From CAUZFZ01 sp963579025 (GTDB taxonomy: Bacteria; Planctomycetota; Planctomycetia; Planctomycetales; Planctomycetaceae): a stretch of DNA of 64,000 nucleotides. The position numbers and the translations under genes were made by a program. This document shows, one piece after another, positions 8,250 through 17,162 of the stretch. The notes under the pieces were generated by a model. That model made no database searches. It saw only the letters and a list, made by a program, of their open reading frames with translations, and was not told the DNA's origin. The DNA is taken from the NCBI GenBank assembly GCA_963579025.1, contig CAUZFZ010000028.1:16483-80482 (forward strand). The letters are read 5' to 3'. Each line of letters starts with the position of its first letter. Position 1 is the stretch's first letter.

Positions 8250-8684
8250 TTGCACAAGGGAACCCATCTTCTGGTCGATTGTCGCGAAGTGTCGCGGGAC
8301 GTTTGTTTGAACGACGGGCTGGTGCTCGAGGCCATGGCGACAGCTGCGGCACGCGCTGGTGCCACTGTGTTGTCGCAGGTCCGATATCATTTCGGACACA
8401 ATTCGCCGCCCGGATTTACGGCGGCCATTCTGCTTGATGAGAGCCACTGCACGGCTCACTCGTATGCCGATCTGGGGCTGATCGCACTCGACGTCTTCAC
8501 CTGCGGCGATACCGATCCGCACGACGTCGTCAAATACATGCGCGAGATTGTCGATCTGGGCAAAGTCTCGCTCAAACAGGTCGGACGATTTGAAGTTGCC
8601 GACGAACCGTCCGCGGCCGCTGAAGAAATCAACGAATCTCCGTCTGGTCGAGACAACGATTATGCACCCGCGATCTCTCCATGA
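8250..8684 (+). CDS. Second SpeD-family pyruvoyl decarboxylase, substrate uncertain
   Basis: This is a paralog of the upstream speD (144 residues from TTG 8250; GGAGG lies nine bases before it). GTG 8199 would add 17 residues with no conserved sequence. HKGTHLLVDCREVSRDV aligns with HTVGRHLIAEYYGCDC of the first copy. The processing site is ESHCTAHSYADLGLIALDVFTCGD: the cleaved serine (residue 65), the His and the Cys are kept. WPE of the first copy is YAD here, so the ribose-binding glutamate is replaced by Asp. Published work describes SpeD homologs turned into pyruvoyl ornithine or arginine decarboxylases; this copy, next to an agmatinase-like gene, is a candidate. It may still be an AdoMet decarboxylase. 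Its end overlaps the next gene by 23 bases. Confidence 0.8.
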   Translation: MHKGTHLLVDCREVSRDVCLNDGLVLEAMATAAARAGATVLSQVRYHFGHNSPPGFTAAILLDESHCTAHSYADLGLIALDVFTCGDTDPHDVVKYMREIVDLGKVSLKQVGRFEVADEPSAAAEEINESPSGRDNDYAPAISP

Positions 8685-9744
8685 CGGCCGAGCCGACGGA
8701 CTTGAACCGTTGGAGAGTCTTTCGCTGGACGATGTCGGTTCGTTCGCGGGGCTATTGCGTGCGATGTCAAAGACGGCATTCTCTGGGCGTGAGCTGGGAC
8801 GTGCATTCGATGTTCTGCTGGAAATGGTCCGCAACCCGGACTGCCAGGTTGTTCTGACTCTCTCAGGTGCGATGACGGTCGCAAAGCAGGGTCGCATCAT
8901 TTGCGACCTGATCGATCGCGGCATCGTCCACAGCGTGGTCGCGACGGGCGCGCTGATCGCGCATGGTCTGACCGAGTCTATTGGCCTGGCGCACTACCGC
9001 TACGACTCGACGAAGTCCGACGAGGCTCTGTTCGAGCAGGGTTACAATCGGATTTATGACACACTTGAAATGGAGGCGAACCTCAACGACGTGGAGCGGC
9101 TGATCCGCTCGGTGCTGACGGACTCGCGACCGGAAGACGGCGTGTGGTCATCAGCTCGACTGTGTCGAGTTCTGGGCGAGCGGCTCAGTCAGAGTGCCGA
9201 GGGTCCTGGAATCCTGCGCAGTGCGTTCGAACAGAACGTGCCCGTCTTCATTCCGGCTTTCACTGACAGCGAAATCGGATTGGACGTCTCGACGTGGGCG
9301 ATGGACGTGGCACTGGCGGCCGATGGCCGGGAGCAGTTGAGCCCCGAGCAGGTTCTGGCGGCCACACCGCCATTCAATCCGTTTCTCGATCTACAGCAGT
9401 ACGCGCGTCACATTGGCGATGCGTCGGAGCTTGGGATCCTGACAATCGGCGGCGGCGTGCCGCGCAACTGGGCTCAGCAGGTGGCTCCGTATTTCGACAT
9501 CACGAATGCACGTCTGGGAACAAACCTGCCCGTGCCCCGATTCCGCTACGGAGTCCGCATCTGCCCTGAACCGGTTCACTGGGGCGGCCTGTCCGGGTGC
9601 ACGTATTCCGAAGGCGTGAGCTGGGGCAAGTTTGTCCCCGAGTCAGAAGGCGGTCGCTTTGCCGAAGTTCCGATCGACGCGACCGTCGCGCTTCCCTTGC
9701 TGATCCGCGCGTTGTTTGAGGAACTCGATCATGCCTCCGACTGA
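8662..9744 (+). CDS. Deoxyhypusine synthase-like enzyme, probably homospermidine synthase
   Basis: The product is 360 residues from ATG 8662. LTLSGAMTVAKQGRIICDLIDRG, VVATGALIAHGLTESIG, VPVFIPAFTDSEIG and LTIGGGVPRNW are DHS-family NAD- and spermidine-site blocks. EGVSWGKF near residue 320 contains the lysine equivalent to the catalytic Lys329 of human DHS (there in AVSWGKI). Bacteria lack eIF5A, so bacterial members usually transfer the aminobutyl group to a small amine, for example putrescine to homospermidine. Context supports a polyamine role: it overlaps the SpeD paralog upstream by 23 bases and the ureohydrolase downstream by 14 bases. The exact acceptor amine cannot be read from sequence. 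Confidence 0.85.
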   Translation: MHPRSLHDGRADGLEPLESLSLDDVGSFAGLLRAMSKTAFSGRELGRAFDVLLEMVRNPDCQVVLTLSGAMTVAKQGRIICDLIDRGIVHSVVATGALIAHGLTESIGLAHYRYDSTKSDEALFEQGYNRIYDTLEMEANLNDVERLIRSVLTDSRPEDGVWSSARLCRVLGERLSQSAEGPGILRSAFEQNVPVFIPAFTDSEIGLDVSTWAMDVALAADGREQLSPEQVLAATPPFNPFLDLQQYARHIGDASELGILTIGGGVPRNWAQQVAPYFDITNARLGTNLPVPRFRYGVRICPEPVHWGGLSGCTYSEGVSWGKFVPESEGGRFAEVPIDATVALPLLIRALFEELDHASD

Positions 9745-10648
9745 ATCTCGCGGTTCGTTCCTTGGACTCCCCAACTTTGATCGGGCCAGCTCGGACGTTT
9801 GCATCATTCCCCTGCCGTTTGAAGGCACGGTCAGCTACGGACACGGCACGGCGGCCGCTCCAGAGGCTGTTGTCGCGGCCTCGTCACAGGTTGAACTCTG
9901 GGACGATGAACTCGATTTCGATCTCGACAGTCTGCAATACCACACGGCGGCTCCCGTTGTTCCCGAGGCCTCGGAATCGCCTGAGGCATACCTTGACCGG
10001 GTTGCCCGTGAGTGTCGGCCCTGTTTTGAGGGGGCTGGGCTGACGATCGGGCTTGGCGGTGAGCACAGTCTTACGCCGGCGCTGGTCAGTGCGGCTGTGG
10101 GCGAATTAGATGACCTGTCCCATCTGACGGTCGTTCAAATCGATGCGCATGCCGACCTGCGCGACTCGTATTCGGGCAGCCCGCACTCGCATGCCTGTGC
10201 GATGCGTCGCCTGACCGATCGGGGAGCGTCCCTCATCGCGATTGGTGTCCGGGCCATGAGTCGTGAAGAAATCGAGTATGCCCGAGCAGACTCACACATT
10301 CAGATCTACCGTGCGCAGTCACTTGTGGGCACTGATCCTCGCAGTGAGTTTCCTGACGAGGAAGGACTTGTCCTCGATCAGCTTGGGCGACTGAACGGCG
10401 ACGTCTATCTGACGATCGACATTGACGGCCTCGATTCGTCGTTGTGTCCAGGCACCGGAACGCCGGAACCTGGCGGTCTTCCGTGGTGGCAGACGCTGCG
10501 CATCCTGCGCCGTCTGTTGCTCGATAATCGCAATCGCCGACTGGTCGGTTGCGACCTGGTCGAAACGGTTCCGCAAGCGGGAACGCAGGTCAACGAATTC
10601 ACCGCCGCCCGGCTGCTGGCAAAGGTCATTGCTTACTCGAGCGGCTGA
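9731..10648 (+). CDS. speB: Agmatinase-family ureohydrolase
   Basis: This is a 305-residue Mn-dependent ureohydrolase. The metal motifs are present: GGEHSLTPA, DAHADLRDSYSGSPHSHACA and DIDGLDSSLCPGTGTPEPGG, all six usual ligands included. Agmatinase converts agmatine to putrescine and urea. Related enzymes act on N1-aminopropylagmatine, and the sequence alone does not separate them. ATG 9731 overlaps the end of the DHS-like gene by 14 bases, indicating translational coupling; the earlier in-frame ATG at 9716 is less likely. With the SpeD pair upstream, a route arginine to agmatine to putrescine to homospermidine could be complete if one SpeD paralog is an arginine decarboxylase. No spermidine synthase (SpeE) lies in the window. 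Confidence 0.85.
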   Translation: MPPTESRGSFLGLPNFDRASSDVCIIPLPFEGTVSYGHGTAAAPEAVVAASSQVELWDDELDFDLDSLQYHTAAPVVPEASESPEAYLDRVARECRPCFEGAGLTIGLGGEHSLTPALVSAAVGELDDLSHLTVVQIDAHADLRDSYSGSPHSHACAMRRLTDRGASLIAIGVRAMSREEIEYARADSHIQIYRAQSLVGTDPRSEFPDEEGLVLDQLGRLNGDVYLTIDIDGLDSSLCPGTGTPEPGGLPWWQTLRILRRLLLDNRNRRLVGCDLVETVPQAGTQVNEFTAARLLAKVIAYSSG

Positions 10649-10715
10649 TGTCCCAAAGTCGCGGGAGCGGCATTACTTGACAGGCTGCCGTGCGTTCTTT
10701 GTGGTGCCGCCAAAG

Positions 10716-10739
10716 TCAGACTTCCTTAGGAAACTCTGA
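10716..10739. repeat. Short intergenic hairpin
   Basis: TCAGACTTCC, a three-base loop, then GGAAACTCTGA forms an imperfect stem of ten or eleven pairs between the ureohydrolase and sulfatase genes. It may be a weak terminator or a degenerate copy of the hairpin repeats seen elsewhere. No T-run follows. Confidence 0.4.
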
Positions 10740-10775
10740 TGCCGCGACCGACACCACTCTGAATCGGAGTTTGTA

Positions 10776-12182
10776 ATGTTTAAGCGATTGGCTGCACTGT
10801 TTCTGTTGGTGATGACTTCGCTGACCGTCATGGGCGCTGAGGAATCACCCAACATCGTCGTGATCTTCTGCGATGATCTCGGGTACGGAGACCTCAGTTG
10901 CTTCGGACATCCGACGATCAAGACTCCGAATCTGGATCGGATGGCGGCTGAGGGTGTCAAGCTGACTCAGTTCTACTCGGCATCACCGGTGTGTACTCCC
11001 AGTCGGGCGGCGCTGATGACCGGCCGGCTTCCCATCCGCAGCGGAATGTGCAGCGATAAACGTCGCGTGCTGTTTCCCAACTCCGGCGGAGGCATCCCGG
11101 CCAGCGAGATTACTCTGGCCGAGGCCCTGAAAGAACAGGGCTACGCGACGGCGTGCGTAGGCAAGTGGCACCTGGGGCATCTGCCGCAGTTCCTGCCAAC
11201 CAGCAACGGTTTCGATTCCTACTTCGGCATTCCGTATTCGAACGACATGGATCGAGTCAACGACGCACCACGCGGCCGCGCGTCGTTCTGGGATCCGAAA
11301 ATTGAATACTGGAACGTGCCACTCATCCGAAACAAAGAAGTCATTGAGCGGCCGGCCGATCAGACAACGATCACGAAACGCTACGCCGAAGAAGCTGCTG
11401 CTTTTATTCGTGACAACAAGGAACGCAGATTCTTCCTGTATCTGCCGCACAGTCTGCCGCACGTCCCGCTGTTTCGATCGAAGGCGTTTGAAGGCAAGAG
11501 CCTGCGTGGTCTGTACGGCGACGTGATCGAAGAGATCGACTGGAGCGTCGGCCACGTGCTGGACACGCTGCGTGATTTGAAGCTGGACAAAAACACGATC
11601 GTGTGGTTCACCAGCGACAACGGTCCGTGGCTGACCTTCAACGATCACGGCGGCTCGGCCGGGCTGCTGCGCGAAGGCAAAGGCACGACGTGGGACGGCG
11701 GCATGCGCGAACCGTCCATCTGCTGGTGGCCGGGAAGGATCCCGGCCAATCAGGTCAGTGCGGAACTCGGTACCACGATGGATATCTACGCCACCAGTCT
11801 GAAGGTGGCCGGAGCCGACATCCCATCCGACCGCGTCGTCGACGGTTACGACCTGACGTCCATGCTGAAGGGCGAAACAAAGAGCCCTCGTGATGAAGTC
11901 TACTATTACCGCGGCACGCGCCTGATGGCATTGCGCAAAGGTCCGTGGAAAGCGCACTTCATCACACAGGAGTCCTATACCCGCAACAACCAGGCGACGG
12001 AGCACGATCCACCGGTGCTCTACAACATGGAAGTCGACCCATCCGAAAAATGGAACGTCGCCGAAGACCATCCCGACGTCATAGACGTCATCAAGAAAGC
12101 GGCGTTCGAGCACCTGGCAACCGTCAAGCCAGTTCCGTCACAGCTGGAGATCCCAATGCCAGAGCGTGAGAACCGGGAGTGA
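10776..12182 (+). CDS. Secreted sulfatase (type I, formylglycine)
   Basis: The product is 468 residues with a signal peptide (FKRLAALFLLVMTSLTVMGA). NIVVIFCDDLGYGDLSCFG supplies the two calcium-binding aspartates. VCTPSRAALMTGRLP is the sulfatase signature, in which the cysteine at residue 73 is converted to formylglycine by the anaerobic or aerobic maturase. GKWHLGH, HSLPHVPLF and VWFTSDNGPW complete the active-site set. Planctomycete sulfatases desulfate algal polysaccharides, and the subfamily and substrate are not evident here. GGAG lies eight bases before ATG 10776. A hairpin just upstream (10716-10739) separates it from the polyamine genes, so it is probably transcribed alone. Confidence 0.93.
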   Translation: MFKRLAALFLLVMTSLTVMGAEESPNIVVIFCDDLGYGDLSCFGHPTIKTPNLDRMAAEGVKLTQFYSASPVCTPSRAALMTGRLPIRSGMCSDKRRVLFPNSGGGIPASEITLAEALKEQGYATACVGKWHLGHLPQFLPTSNGFDSYFGIPYSNDMDRVNDAPRGRASFWDPKIEYWNVPLIRNKEVIERPADQTTITKRYAEEAAAFIRDNKERRFFLYLPHSLPHVPLFRSKAFEGKSLRGLYGDVIEEIDWSVGHVLDTLRDLKLDKNTIVWFTSDNGPWLTFNDHGGSAGLLREGKGTTWDGGMREPSICWWPGRIPANQVSAELGTTMDIYATSLKVAGADIPSDRVVDGYDLTSMLKGETKSPRDEVYYYRGTRLMALRKGPWKAHFITQESYTRNNQATEHDPPVLYNMEVDPSEKWNVAEDHPDVIDVIKKAAFEHLATVKPVPSQLEIPMPERENRE

Positions 12183-12253
12183 GCGAGTGTCGCCCAGAAG
12201 GGCATTTGAGTACGTTGTGAACTCAATCGCTATCAACACTGGGAGCACTCAAT

Positions 12254-15200
12254 ATGGGTCAGTCATCGTCGCCGAATGATGACGGATTTATGGAATCGGA
12301 CAGAGCAAGCGAGTCGGAGCAGCTCCCTCCCACTGACGCTGATCAGACGGTCATCGATTCCTGGTAGGCTGGGGAACAGCGCAGAGCGATCGAAGAGGGC
12401 GGCGATCCGGAAGCTACCGTTGAATGCGGTGCTGTTGAATCACTTGAGTCCGCTGACGATCCAGAACAGACAGTGGGCGATGAGCGACTCGCTCTCGTCT
12501 CTGTCGACCCGGAACAAACTGTCGACGAAAACGGTGACCCGGAAGTGACGATCGGGGCGCCGGTACGGTCGGACGACGCCACGATTGACGGGGATGTCGA
12601 GCAGACGATTGAGCAGCAGTGGCGGGACACGTTTACCGACGAAACTGCTCCCGAACTGACGATCAAGAGTGATTCCGAGCAGACGATGAGCGAGGGGTTT
12701 GAATTCTCGCTGAAAACGCGAGACGTAAGCCGGGAAGGTTCTCCGCCAGTCGAGAATCCAGACTACGTGCGGGAGAAGAAGCTGGGCGAAGGTGGTATGG
12801 GAGCTGTGTATGCCGCGCGGCAGAAGTCGATCGATCGCAATGTGGCCATCAAGGTTCTGAAGCCCCGGGCCGCTCGCCGTGAGAGTTCGCGCGACGCCTT
12901 TGTTGCCGAAGCGATGATCACAGGGGAACTGGATCATCCCAACATCGTTCCGGTTTACGATCTCGGTCTGGAAGACGAGAAGACGCCGTTCTATGTGATG
13001 AAACAGGTGCAGGGCGTCGAGTGGGCGGATCGCATGGGCGAGAATACCGTGCGTGAGAACCTGGACATTCTCATCGACGTCGCTGATGCCATTGCGCTGG
13101 CTCATGCACGCGAGATTATTCACCGGGACCTGAAGCCCGCGAACGTCATGCTCGGTGAGTTTGGCGAGGTTCTGGTGATGGACTGGGGCTTGGCCGTGCC
13201 TGCCCCCGACAGTCCAAAGCGCTGGTCGTTCCCCAAAGCCAGATTTGGCGGGACACCATGTTAAATGGCTCCGGAGATGGCCATTGGTCCGGTCGAGAAA
13301 GTGGACCGACGCAGTGACATCTATCTGCTGGGCGCAATTTTGTTCGAGATCCTGACCGGCTCGACTCCGCACCCGGGAAAGAAAGGTGAAACAGTGTCTG
13401 CGGTCTGCGGCCGAGAATGAGATTGCTCCGACGGAGGAGACTGGCCTGCTGATGAACATCGCGATGAAGGCGATGGCGACATTACCGGACGATCGGTATC
13501 AGACGGTCGGTGAATTCGAGGCTGCGGTGAACGAGTACTTCGCTCATCTGGAGAGCATCTCACTGGCGGAACGCGGTGCCGCAGACCTCAAACAGGCTCG
13601 CATTTGGGACGACTACGATGCTTATGCCCGGACCGTGTTTGCGTTCGAGCAGGCGTGTGAGTTGTGGCCGGGCAATGAAGCCGCAAAGTCCGGTCTGTCT
13701 GCGGCTCGGCTGTCGTACGCCGAAAGTGCAATGGCGAGCGGAGAATACGATTTGTGTGCATCCGTGCTGGATATGGACGACCCAGCTCACACCGAACTGA
13801 GACTGGAGTTGTTCGACGAGATCGCAGAAGAGCAACGTCTGAAGGAGAAAAAGGCACGACGCCTCAAACGGACGCAGCGGATTTCGTACGGTCTGATCGC
13901 AACCGTCGCCGTGACTGTTGTCATCGCATTTGTCTGGATCAACTCCGAACGAAACGACGCGCTGAGTGCCCAGCAGGATGCCGTGGATTCCCAACAGGAA
14001 GAAGCCCGGCAACGGGGTCTGGCAGACACCGCCGCAGCCGATGCGAGGAGAAACGCGACGCGAGCGGACCGCGAGGCCAACGCCGCAAAAGTCAGTGCAG
14101 AAGAGGCAAGACGGAATCTGCGGGTCGCCGAGCGAAACGCCTATTACTCAGACATGATGCACATGCCCGCCCGCTGGAAAGGCGCCACCCCCAACCACTC
14201 CAGTGAGCTGCTCGAAAAATACCGCGACCGCGAGAATCTTGCGGGCTTTGAGTGGCGCTATTGGAGTCGACTCGTTCGCAGTGATCTACTCACGCTCAAA
14301 GGGCACACTCGCGAGGTTAGAAGTGTGGCGTTCAGCCCGGACGGAACTCGGCTGGCCTCGGCGAGCTTTGATCGGACAGTGAAATTGTGGGACGCGGCCA
14401 CGGGGCAAGAGACACTCACGCTCCGCGGACACGCCCGCGAGGTCATGTGTCTGGCGTTCAGCCCGAACGGGGCTCGGCTGGCTTCCGCGAGTCGTGATCG
14501 AACAGTGAAGGTGTGGGACGCGGCCACGGGAGAGGAGACGCTCACGCTCAAAGGACACGCCAACTGGGTCAACAGCGTGGCGTTCAGCCGGGACGGGACA
14601 CGGCTGGCCACCGGGAGCCATGACCAGACTGTGAAGGTATGGGACGCGGCCACACAGAAGGAGACGCTGGCGCTCAAGGGACACACCGGACCTGTCGAGA
14701 GTGTGGCGTTCAGCCCGGACGGGACGCGTCTGGCGACTGCGAGTCGTGACCAGACAATTAAGTTGTGGGACGCGTCCACAGGCCACGAAATGCTCACGCT
14801 CAAAGGTCACAACGGCCATGTCCTCAGCGTGACGTTCAGCCCGGACGGGACGCGTCTGGCCTCCGCGGGCGTTGACGGGACACCCAGGTTGTGGGACGCC
14901 ACCACAGGACGGAAGATGCTCACGCTCAAAGGACACACGACCCTCGTCCACAGTGTGGCGTTCAGCCCGGACGGGACTCGGCTGGCCTCCGCGAGCAATG
15001 ACCAGACGGTGAAGTTGTGGGACGCGACGTCCGGGCAAGAAACGCTCACGCTCAAAGGACACACGGAACCCGTCACAAGTTTGGCATTCAGCGCGGACGG
15101 GACGCGTTTGGCCTCCGTGGGTCGGGACAAGTCCGTGAAGATTTGGGACGTGGCTACCGGGCAGCTGCACCTCACGCTCAATGGACACACTAACTGGGTC

Positions 15201-15653
15201 CGTTGTGTTGTCTTCAGTCCGGATGGGACTCGGCTGGCCTCGGCAGGTCGGGACAAGACAGTGAATATGTGGGATGCGGCAACCGGACAGCAGACACTCA
15301 CGCTCGAAGGACACACCGACGATGTCCACAGTGTGGCGTTCAGCCCGGACGGGACGCAGCTGGCCTCCGCGAGCCGTGACCACACCGTGAAGATATGGGA
15401 CACCATTGATGGTGTTGCTTACCGCCGCCAACAGCGTGACCTGCCGTCTTCCCAACGCGACAGAGCGACGACTTACACGCATCGGGCAGCCGAAGCCGAG
15501 AAGACCCGAGACTGGTACGCAGCGGCCTGGAACCTGGACCGGCTCATTGCGCTCGATCCTGACGACACGTCTCTCGTGGAACGCCGAGCGACCATCGAGC
15601 GTGTGCTGCGCGAAAGAGGCCTGGTCATCCCGAAACTTCCTTCACACGATTAG
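12254..15653 (+). pseudogene. Ser/Thr protein kinase-WD40 fusion, broken by two stops and a frameshift
   Basis: Translation from ATG 12254 (MGQSSSPNDDGFMESD) meets TAG at 12365, resumes in the same frame through a complete kinase N-lobe and catalytic loop (LGEGGMGAVYAAR, VAIKVLKP, IIHRDLKPANVML, MDWGLA), then meets TAA at 13262 inside GTPC-stop-MAPEMA, where relatives have tyrosine. The frame continues as VDRRSDIYLLGAILFEILTG and shifts by one base near 13385 into CLRSAAENEI. After that, 755 codons are open: the kinase C-lobe end (ALATLPDDRYQTVGEF-like), a transmembrane span (YGLIATVAVTVVIAFVWI), a charged coiled region, and nine WD40 repeats. A GTG at 13386 could start the second part, so a kinase-less membrane WD40 protein might still be made. 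Confidence 0.85.
14289..15422 (+). repeat. Nine tandem 126-bp WD40 repeats
   Basis: Nine consecutive 42-residue units follow the plan LTLKGHTxxVxSVAFSPDGTRLASAS.D.TVKLWDAATGQET with little variation, so at DNA level they are near-identical tandem repeats. Variation is concentrated in the three residues after GHT and the two after LAS. Most WD40 propellers have seven blades; nine units suggest either a larger propeller or recent unequal expansion. The repeats lie in the open downstream part of the broken kinase gene. Confidence 0.92.
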
Positions 15654-15828
15654 GTCGTCGTCTCGAATCGAAGAAATACGAGAGAACAGCAAGTCCCACG
15701 GATAGCTGCCGACGCTGCTCGTGCGTAAGTCAAACTGGACCGCACTGGTCGTCGCGACTGCGAGAGTCTACGCCGTAGTTCGAGTGTCAGCTCCCGGGAG
15801 CTTGAGTCGTTCGAACGGATAGCCGTAG

Positions 15829-15933
15829 GCGGATTTCTCCGAAATCCGCTGCCTTGGGCCTGGGAAGACTGGTCGGCGTTCGATGTGCCGGCAGGCTGCG
15901 ATGTCGTCTGGTCCCGATTTCGGAGAAATCGGG
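15829..15933. repeat. REPIN-like double palindrome A1
   Basis: GCGGATTTC-TCC-GAAATCCGC (15829-15849, preceded by GTAG) and CCCGATTTC-GGA-GAAATCGGG (15913-15933, followed by CTAC) face each other across 63 bases. Reverse-complemented, this is the same arrangement as element A2 at 51330-51382. It lies between the convergent ends of the kinase-WD40 pseudogene and the amidohydrolase gene; nothing else was recognised in 15654-15944. Confidence 0.85.
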
Positions 15934-15944
15934 CTACGACTGGG

Positions 15945-17162
15945 TCAGCGTGTAGGCTTCTGGAAGCGAACGCGGGCTGCGGGCGAGAACAACAATTCCC
16001 AGGGATCGCTGAGGTCTGCATCACCCAGCTCGACGATGCACAGGTCTGCTCGCTGTTCAACGGAGAGTGTTCCGGTGCGATGTCCCTGGCCGAGTGCCTG
16101 TGCGCCAATTGTCGTCGCCATTTGCAGCAGCACCGGGCGGTAACGACCGTCCGTCTGCCGGTCGAGAAACTGGAGTTCTGCCCACAGCGAGTAGTCCGGG
16201 TTGGACGATCGACCGTCGGTGCCCAGGCAGACTGTGGCTCCCCCTTGTCTTAGGCGCGGCCAGGGATGTTCCGTGTGGCCGAAGAAGTGGTGTGTTCTCG
16301 GACAGAACACCACTGCGATGTTGGGGTGCTTACAGAGGAAGTCGATCTCGTCCTCGGCGAGGTAGTTGCCGTGGGCGATCAGTGCATGCTGCAACTCCGC
16401 GAGCGGTTGCAGGTAGTCGAGCGGGCGGGTACCGCGCGGGATGATGTCGTTCTGCCAGACGCCGAAGGCATTGAGCATTTCGAACAGCTCTCCGGTCCCG
16501 TCACGGAGCAATTGCAGTTCGGCCGGCGTCTCGGCGAGATGCATGCACAGCGGGACGTTTTCCTGACGGGCCAGGTCAACCGATCGGTGAAACAAGTCGG
16601 GACTGACGCTGTAGGGTGCGTGCGGGCTGATGGCCGGCATGACGTGGTCGCCAGCGGCTCGGCACTGTTCGATGTGTCGGCGGGCGATTTCGATCTGGTC
16701 GTTCGCCTGGTCGGGACGCAGACCGATCAGTTCTCGAAATGCGATGACCGTAGGGTGAGTCGACTGAATGCAGTCGGGAGTCCATTCGCCGGTTGCGATG
16801 TCGCCCACCAGGCTGACTCCGGCGTCTGCTGATTCCTGCTGGCCGCGGGCGATAAGTGCGTCGAGTGGTTCCGTTCGTTCGCGGCGGTAGGCAAGCAGTG
16901 ATTGAATCCAGTCCGTAAACGGGGCGGCCGGTTGAATCGGCTCGCTCAGGTCGGCGAACTCAAGATGCGCGTGCGCGTTGACCAGTCCGGGGATGATTGC
17001 AGCATTTCCGAGATCAACCGTGCTGCGATCCGGAGCGCCGCGTCGCGATGTGACGTCTGTGATCAGGCCGTCTGTGATTTCGATGAGGCCGTCCTCGATC
17101 GGCTCACCGTCGCCGGGGAGGATCCATCGCGCTGTGATGCGGGAAGAGTTGTTGTCACTCAT
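15945..17162 (-). CDS. Amidohydrolase, possible aminodeoxyfutalosine deaminase
   Basis: This 405-residue metal-dependent hydrolase is of the cytosine-deaminase/TrzA type. GLVNAHAHLEF gives the HxH pair, and SPHAPYS, CMHLAETPAEL, IAHGNYL and VCLGTDGRSSNPDYSLWAEL give the remaining histidines, the catalytic Glu and the Asp. Members deaminate or dechlorinate purine-like or triazine substrates. In organisms using the futalosine route to menaquinone, proteins of this kind deaminate aminodeoxyfutalosine (MqnX), and I recall planctomycete homologs so annotated; no other menaquinone gene is nearby. Its start overlaps the end of the PqiA-like gene upstream by eight bases, so the two are coupled. Confidence 0.8.
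   Translation of the reverse strand: MSDNNSSRITARWILPGDGEPIEDGLIEITDGLITDVTSRRGAPDRSTVDLGNAAIIPGLVNAHAHLEFADLSEPIQPAAPFTDWIQSLLAYRRERTEPLDALIARGQQESADAGVSLVGDIATGEWTPDCIQSTHPTVIAFRELIGLRPDQANDQIEIARRHIEQCRAAGDHVMPAISPHAPYSVSPDLFHRSVDLARQENVPLCMHLAETPAELQLLRDGTGELFEMLNAFGVWQNDIIPRGTRPLDYLQPLAELQHALIAHGNYLAEDEIDFLCKHPNIAVVFCPRTHHFFGHTEHPWPRLRQGGATVCLGTDGRSSNPDYSLWAELQFLDRQTDGRYRPVLLQMATTIGAQALGQGHRTGTLSVEQRADLCIVELGDADLSDPWELLFSPAARVRFQKPTR

Noticed and set aside
10983..12113. Minus-strand open frame opposite the sulfatase gene
   Set aside because: The plus-strand sulfatase has all catalytic motifs; the reverse frame has none and ends inside it.
145..13264. Stop-codon recoding (TAG or TAA read as an amino acid)
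   Set aside because: The interrupted codons would need Trp at TAG in one gene and Tyr at TAA in another, and the kinase gene also has a frameshift; pseudogenisation or base errors are simpler.
14289..15422. Tandem regular repeats resembling a CRISPR array
   Set aside because: The period is 126 bases in one open reading frame and encodes WD40 blades; there are no short repeats with unique spacers.
14286..15482. Long minus-strand open frame (398 codons) opposite the WD40 repeats
   Set aside because: It is the reverse reading of the tandem repeats; its Arg/Gly/Val-rich sequence is a shadow and has no ribosome-binding site or family motif.
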